Source: an uncultured Oscillospiraceae bacterium (lineage in GTDB: Bacteria > Bacillota > Clostridia > Oscillospirales > Ruminococcaceae). From it: a DNA stretch of 7,322 nt. This document shows positions 4,501-7,322 of this stretch, piece by piece. The notes under the pieces were generated by a model. That model was not told the DNA's origin and did not search any database. It worked only from the letters and a program-made list of their open reading frames with translations. The stretch's first letter is position 1. The number at the start of each line of letters is the position of its first letter. The translations under genes and the position numbers were made by a program. The DNA is taken from contig USLH01000113.1 of NCBI GenBank assembly GCA_900555435.1, forward strand, positions 1 to 7,322. The letters are read 5' to 3'.

Positions 4501-7322
4501 CGCCGCCCGCAAAGGCCGTGCGGATACAAACGCACCTGCCTATGACTTCAACGGCACGCGCTTTGCTTCCACCCCCGACATTGGTTCCGTCTACTCCCCC
4601 TTCACTCTGCGGACCTTCAATGTGGTCCCCTACGGCTTGGGCTGGGGCAACTATGGGGACAGCTCCAATCCTATCCTGCCGGACGGCAGCTGGGATCATC
4701 CCTTTACCTCGCTGAAGGACGCCCTGAAGGTCGTTGGCTCCAGCGATACCATTCTCATCCACAAGGGCGTCTACGATTGGGGCCGTATGGACTTAAACGA
4801 TCTCCATGGCGCTCCCGACGCACCCATCACCATCGAAAGCTGCACCAACGAGGGCTGCTGGTACTGCACCTCCTACGATAACCGCTCCTTCTACGGCTGC
4901 CCGGCGGACGCTCCCGCTCTGGATCTGCCTGTCCTCACCGGCAGCCAGAAGTACTCCTATGCGGATCCGTCCATCAATGCTCCCGCCGAGCTTTCCATGA
5001 AGCTCACCAACTGCTCTTACATCACCATCCGTGGCCTTGAGATCGCCGGCTTCACCGGCGCAGGCATCTGGGTCTACGGCGGCAATCACATCGTCATCGA
5101 GGATAACCGCATCTGGAACATCGACTCCAAGGCGGAGACCAACTCCGGCGTTGAGGGTCTGCTCTTAAACGACCTTTCCGACAGCGAGATCCGCAACAAC
5201 CGCATCTGGAACATCGGCTACACCCGGAAATCCCATGCGGACCACGGCATTTATGTCGGCGGCGTCAAGAACTGCACCTTCTCCGAAAACGTCATCGTAA
5301 ACTCCCCCGGCGGCGGCATGCAGTTCTACGCAGGCGACGGCTACAGCACCCACGGCGAAGACTGCACCATCGAAAATAACGTCTTCTACCGTGCCCGCAT
5401 GGGCCTGATCCTCTGCGGCATCAAGGGCTTCAACATCGTGAACAACACCTTCGTTGACAGCACCGAAGACGACCTCTATCTGGACTGGACGGTTCAGAAC
5501 AACCGCTTCGCCAACAACCTCTTCTACAACAGCCTGACCTCTGAGACCACCGGTCTGGGCAAGAACCCCTGTATCATCGCACGCCACAACGGCGCCGGCG
5601 AGAACAAGGTCATCGGCAATACCTTCGTAAACAACCTCTACGACTACTGCGGCCACACTCCCTACGCTCAGGAAGGCTGGGGCAATCTCCAGACCTTTGA
5701 GAGCTTCCTTGCGGAGCAGGCATCCACCAACGTCTTTGACAACTTCTTCTCCGGAAAGGCCGGCTTCCTGAAAGCCGCTGCCGATGTGAACCTTTCCGAC
5801 TATGAGCTGGCCGCTCAGATCGACGAAGAGCTCTTCCGCACCACCCCCCAGAGCGCAGGCGTCGACAAGGGAACCTCCGAAAGCGCCCCCACCACCGACC
5901 GGGACGGCAACGTCCGCGCCGGCAGCCCCGACATCGGCGCTTATGAGGCGCAGGATGTCCGTGCCCTGGTTCTCGACAACGATCAGCTGGAAGAGAATAA
6001 CGAGATCGGTGCTGTGATCGGCTCCTTCTCCATCTTAGGGCAGGATGCCGCCGACGGCGACACCTATACCCTGATAGACGGTGAAGGCAGCGACGACATC
6101 GCTTCCTTCTCCATCGAAGGCAATGCCCTGAAGGCAAACGTTTCCTTCGACTACGAAACGAAGACGAACTACACCATCCGTGTGAAAGCTGACTGCGGCG
6201 GTTACACCGAAGAAAAAGTCTTCACCATCCACGTTGTCAATGTGGAAGAGCCCGCTGCGGCTGACCACTGGATCACCCTCATCGACGAGCCCATCACTCC
6301 CGACGGGAAACTGGACGAAGCCGCATGGGCAGACGGAAGCTTCACCGAGCTGCTGGTAGGTCAGGACAACGCCACCGAGCTGAAAGCCTCCATCGGCCTC
6401 TTAGCCGACAAGACCGCCCTCTACCTCGCCGCCAAGGTCACCGACAGCGAGCTGTCCAACGATCTTGTCCCCGGCGTCGACTTTGCCGCCGATATGGTGG
6501 AGCTCTATCTGGATGGCCTGAATCTGGAAAGCAGCGCCTACGACGCTTCCACCGTCCAGTTCCAATTCCGCTGGAACGACGAGAAGCTGTGGATCTACGG
6601 CAATTCCAAGACCTTCGACAACACGAAGTTCGCCATGGTCGCCACTGACGACGGCTACGTTCTGGAAGTCGTCATCCCCTGGGCGGATCTGGGTATCGAA
6701 TTTAATCCCGACCACACCATCGGCCTCACCGCCGACGTTCAGGACTACGACTCCTCCACCAAGGAATATAAGAGCGTTGCCATGATCGAAGGCGCAGGCT
6801 TCTGGAACAACTCCTCCGCTTGGGAAAGCTACGGCTTCAAGGAGAAATCTTCTCCCGAAGAGTCCGTCATCACTCCTTCCAAGCCCGCCGCTTCCGGCTG
6901 GCAGAAAGCAAGCGACGGCAGCTGGAGCTACTACCGCTCCGGCAAGCGTGTCACCGGCTGGCTCTTAGACAACGGCTACTGGTACCATCTGGACAAAGAC
7001 GGCATCATGGATACCGGCTGGCTCACCGATAACGGCAGCACTTACTACCTCCGTTCCTGGGGCGGCATGATCGTCGGCTGGTTCAAATCAAACGACACCT
7101 GGTACTTCGCCGACCGCTCCGGTGCGGTAAAGGATCGGTCCAATTCCTTCGGCGACACCGTCTTCTCCTACGGCCCCGCCGATCATAGCGGCACCTGGCT
7201 GAAAGACGTCAAGGGACAGTGGGCGTTTGAGGAAAACGGCACGCTGGCCATCGGCTGGCGCTGCATCGACAACGTCTGGTACTTCTTCGGCACCGACCAC
7301 GTCATGCGCACCAACTGGCAGC
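1445..7322 (+). CDS. Giant secreted multi-domain beta-helix protein with cadherin, CBM9-like and cell-wall-binding domains (3' truncated)
   Basis: The frame is open for 1,959 codons with no stop and runs off the right edge. Domains in order are: signal peptide (1-27); beta-helix module 1 (about 60-440), module 2 (444-711), module 3 (716-1052) and module 4 (1058-1502); cadherin-like domain (1505-1603); CBM9-like domain (1609-1800); linker rich in Ser, Pro and Glu (1800-1817); and choline-binding-type repeats from 1818. The protein is therefore exported and probably held non-covalently on wall teichoic or lipoteichoic acid. Right-handed beta-helices of this type occur in polysaccharide lyases (PL1/PL9-like), in epimerases and in non-enzymatic adhesins. 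The CBM9-like domain argues for a glycan target. I infer a surface polysaccharide-binding or -degrading protein; catalysis is unproven. The neighbours to the left (spore genes) are divergent and appear unrelated. The remaining 3' end probably adds only further wall-binding repeats. Confidence 0.93.
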   Translation, partial: MNLRFRKLTAAIVSLLVAISSVSPVFAAEADEIPDAESTSYSAAAPQSNEKEISPFSTGTTYYVAANGSDDNSGTIDAPLKTSTAAAAKLQPGDTLIFREGTYNGVMVFQGRGSSNEEPITIKACEGENATLTSDNGQYVIFIGHSQNIVIEGLTFSGKNGEKRGNGIDIVNFDASMQQTRDITVRSCTFIDCEPAFIVRDVIENNETDMKFANMIFENNLIGSSDPDSKIGKGISLQEMRIADGSVGVIRNNVILNAKWSLYMWGRSENVLVYNNTFLDTYDKNEGGHYDIYPIQGAYNKTIYQPGISYNCVFKNNIFTKPIRTQLENGATLLDEDKGNVFDYNLYDASSLTDYVTYNYGGEGPKLTFEELQAFKSLNFEAHGKYAPVSFVDRKTDAHLSGATNPAISGAADSITDSVNAPAKDAEGKARTGEFGAYAYAASLVFVGANEGAGTGTADDPYPSISAAITAGAKEIQVKAGTYEEGFLSIPAGVSLKPYRNDEVTITGTVSANGTEEAPTLISGITFTDRTLALNTVAFSNCTFEGPLELMGKDPSVASSAIKGGITAQNTGCTVENCLILSAATGLTAKDGSKVFLVNNTFYSNDKDLSVEAGCTVNAYNNIFASESTVSGTLNADYNCYSDSLPSDYLNTITEAHSIQADPQFINVRAGDFRLYRQSPCAAAGDSSKAPASDLSGATRSTPPAIGAYEPSDVKNVYYVSPDGDDTAAGTESAPFQTLSAAVSAVRPGEEVVILDGTYTEDVTILNKSVYRTDGCVIRTAGKNAVLNGTLSIGSCEGLTISGLTVTGTLNVQNSSDVNFNGLILKNGADFENSTVIASDLTVTGKGVTVAAGSLDLTRTKISGVDIAIHSTRQSTLTLTASQIVDCTTGVMSEGDSPLHVVNNTFYNVEGYSVDVSQQNSRDIDLDLYNNIYARASRTNKPFIRVNKAYGFNTENNIYDADSDQVIGTILTSDAEDAPMEDRNLSAMQNGGDDTVSVTADPMLRDPENGDFSPKKGSPAARKGRADTNAPAYDFNGTRFASTPDIGSVYSPFTLRTFNVVPYGLGWGNYGDSSNPILPDGSWDHPFTSLKDALKVVGSSDTILIHKGVYDWGRMDLNDLHGAPDAPITIESCTNEGCWYCTSYDNRSFYGCPADAPALDLPVLTGSQKYSYADPSINAPAELSMKLTNCSYITIRGLEIAGFTGAGIWVYGGNHIVIEDNRIWNIDSKAETNSGVEGLLLNDLSDSEIRNNRIWNIGYTRKSHADHGIYVGGVKNCTFSENVIVNSPGGGMQFYAGDGYSTHGEDCTIENNVFYRARMGLILCGIKGFNIVNNTFVDSTEDDLYLDWTVQNNRFANNLFYNSLTSETTGLGKNPCIIARHNGAGENKVIGNTFVNNLYDYCGHTPYAQEGWGNLQTFESFLAEQASTNVFDNFFSGKAGFLKAAADVNLSDYELAAQIDEELFRTTPQSAGVDKGTSESAPTTDRDGNVRAGSPDIGAYEAQDVRALVLDNDQLEENNEIGAVIGSFSILGQDAADGDTYTLIDGEGSDDIASFSIEGNALKANVSFDYETKTNYTIRVKADCGGYTEEKVFTIHVVNVEEPAAADHWITLIDEPITPDGKLDEAAWADGSFTELLVGQDNATELKASIGLLADKTALYLAAKVTDSELSNDLVPGVDFAADMVELYLDGLNLESSAYDASTVQFQFRWNDEKLWIYGNSKTFDNTKFAMVATDDGYVLEVVIPWADLGIEFNPDHTIGLTADVQDYDSSTKEYKSVAMIEGAGFWNNSSAWESYGFKEKSSPEESVITPSKPAASGWQKASDGSWSYYRSGKRVTGWLLDNGYWYHLDKDGIMDTGWLTDNGSTYYLRSWGGMIVGWFKSNDTWYFADRSGAVKDRSNSFGDTVFSYGPADHSGTWLKDVKGQWAFEENGTLAIGWRCIDNVWYFFGTDHVMRTNWQ
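1622..2764 (+). other. Beta-helix module 1 (residues about 60-440)
   Basis: The module opens with 'TTYYVAANGSDDNSGT' and 'DTLIFREGTYNG' (residues 94-105), the classic entry strands of PL9/DUF1565-type beta-helices. Stacked coils follow with N-N turns: 'NIVIEGLTFSG', 'DITVRSCTFIDC', 'VGVIRNNVIL', 'NVLVYNNTFL' (NNTF at 275) and 'CVFKNNIF' (NN at 316). Then come 'FDYNLYD' and a closing 'ARTGEFGAYAYA' (430-441). The ADPxF segment seen in modules 2 and 3 is degenerate here. Confidence 0.8.
2774..3578 (+). other. Beta-helix module 2 (residues about 444-711)
   Basis: The opening is 'LVFVGANEGAGTGTADDPYPS', with 'EIQVKAGTY' ending at residue 483. Coils include 'ISGITFTD', 'VAFSNCTFEG', 'CTVENCLIL', 'VFLVNNTFYSN' (NNTF at 599) and 'VNAYNNIFAS' (NN at 621). 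The tail is the full closing signature 'DYNCY...ADPQFIN...GDFRLYRQSPC...IGAYE'. This is the pattern described for choice-of-anchor-Q-type surface beta-helix proteins, and it is the cleanest copy of the four. Confidence 0.8.
3590..4600 (+). other. Beta-helix module 3 (residues about 716-1052)
   Basis: The module starts with 'NVYYVSPDGDDTAAGTESAPF' split by a short turn, and 'EVVILDGTY' ends at residue 759. The middle is a run of short, Thr/Val/Ser-rich strands ('GLTISGLTVTGTLNV', 'DLTVTGKGVTVAAG') with few asparagine turns. It then returns to 'LHVVNNTFYNV' (NNTF at 903), 'LDLYNNIYA' (NN at 930) and 'TENNIYDAD', and closes with 'ADPMLRDPENGDFSPKKGSP' followed by 'TPDIGSVY'. The smooth, generic coils suggest a structural rather than catalytic module. 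Confidence 0.75.
4616..5950 (+). other. Beta-helix module 4, the best candidate catalytic module (residues about 1058-1502)
   Basis: This is the largest module. It opens 'FNVVPYGLGWGNYGDSSNP', with 'DTILIHKGVYDWG' at 1081-1093, then 'PITIESC'. It carries a cysteine cluster (Cys1113, 1118, 1121, 1131). Later coils are 'YITIRGLEIAGF', 'IVIEDNRIWNI', 'SEIRNNRIWNIGY', 'HADHGIYVGG' (1264-1273), 'CTFSENVIVNSPGGGMQFYAG', 'CTIENNVFYRA', 'FNIVNNTFVDS' (NNTF at 1333) and 'FANNLFYNS'. It closes with 'SPDIGAYE'. The D-H-G-I-Y and G-G-G-x-Q-x-Y coils resemble those lining the groove of lyase- or epimerase-type beta-helices. No specific family or catalytic residue can be confirmed by eye. Confidence 0.78.
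5957..6253 (+). other. Cadherin-like domain (residues about 1505-1603)
   Basis: About 100 residues fit a bacterial cadherin-type repeat: 'LEENNEIGAVIGSFSILGQDAADGDTYTLIDG', given here in short as LEEN at 1515-1518 and DAADGD further on, then 'SFSIEGNALKANVSFDYETK', 'NYTIRVKADCGGYTEEKVFTIHVVNVEEP'. The FDYE and YTIRV strands are hallmark positions. The usual C-terminal calcium ligand motif (VTDVNE) reads VVNVEE, so one calcium site may be weakened. The domain probably acts as a rigid spacer between the beta-helices and the glycan-binding domain. Confidence 0.75.
6269..6844 (+). other. CBM9-like carbohydrate-binding domain (residues about 1609-1800)
   Basis: The domain starts with 'PDGKLDEAAWADG' (1619-1631), the canonical family-9 entry strand. 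Next comes 'LYLAAKVTDSEL' and 'AADMVELYLDG' (about 1681-1691), the metal- and strand-defining segment. Then 'GYVLEVVIPWADLGI' (1737-1751) gives the invariant IPW, and 'HTIGLTADVQDYD' and 'WNNSSAWESYG' finish it. CBM9 modules bind the ends of xylan, cellulose and related glycans; the ligand here is unknown. Length and order of motifs are typical. Confidence 0.85.
6896..7322 (+). repeat. Choline-binding-type cell-wall repeats (3' truncated)
   Basis: From residue 1818 the protein becomes a series of 20-residue aromatic repeats. 'GW' occurs at 1818, 1838, 1858 and 1878 with an exact 60-base DNA period, and each unit carries a central Trp/Tyr pair (for example 'GYWYHLDKDG', 'DTWYFADRSG'). A 39-residue step follows, then the period resumes with Trp1918, Trp1938 and Trp1958 at the window edge. 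Such repeats fold as beta-hairpins that bind choline on teichoic acids or wall glucans and anchor proteins without covalent linkage. Confidence 0.9.

Noticed and set aside
4007..4762. Minus-strand open frame of 251 codons, with similar ones at 2930-3478, 5165-5656 and 5610-6137
   Set aside because: All lie inside the giant plus-strand gene and have shadow composition (Val/Gly/Asp-rich or Arg/Ser-rich), with no supporting motifs.
6896..7080. 60-base periodicity considered as a CRISPR or DNA satellite
   Set aside because: The period comes from in-frame 20-residue protein repeats; the units differ at many bases and no spacer-repeat structure is present.

Overview
The window looks like a piece of chromosome from an anaerobic, spore-forming member of the Clostridia. 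The main evidence is a textbook alpha/beta-type small acid-soluble spore protein (SASP) gene. A second clue is a secreted protein that ends in choline-binding-type cell-wall repeats, which is typical of Gram-positive bacteria. The coding DNA is GC-rich with strongly C-ending codons, so a higher-GC gut-type lineage (Lachnospiraceae- or Oscillospiraceae-like) is plausible. The species cannot be named from this sequence.

Layout: positions 1-214 (+) hold the last 70 codons of a gene entering from the left, probably the nuclease-like C-terminal domain of a DUF2726/helicase-type protein. A perfect GC-rich hairpin flanked by A and T runs (260-317) lies between this gene and the convergent SASP gene (322-513, -) and can terminate both. 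Upstream of the SASP gene on the same strand is a 183-codon conserved-looking gene of unknown function (588-1139, -). Positions 1140-1444 are a divergent, AT-rich intergenic region with weak promoter-like elements and a 12-bp inverted repeat.

From 1445 to the right edge (7322) there is one uninterrupted plus-strand reading frame of 1,959 codons, open at the 3' end. I translated it line by line and found no stop. It encodes a giant secreted, surface-bound protein. In order it has a signal peptide, four consecutive right-handed parallel beta-helix modules, a cadherin-like domain, a CBM9-like carbohydrate-binding domain, a Ser/Pro linker and a run of about 20-residue aromatic cell-wall-binding repeats cut by the window edge. 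Each beta-helix module opens with a 'YYV...G.D...GT...P' strand and a 'GTY' turn, and closes with a 'DIGAYE'-like motif.

Read together, the big protein is probably exported and held non-covalently on the cell wall. There it would bind, and possibly cleave, a complex polysaccharide. Its beta-helices belong to the broad pectate-lyase-like fold, but enzymatic activity is not proved by the sequence. The spore-protein cluster on the left appears functionally unrelated. Many long minus-strand open frames inside the big gene are composition shadows and are not annotated.
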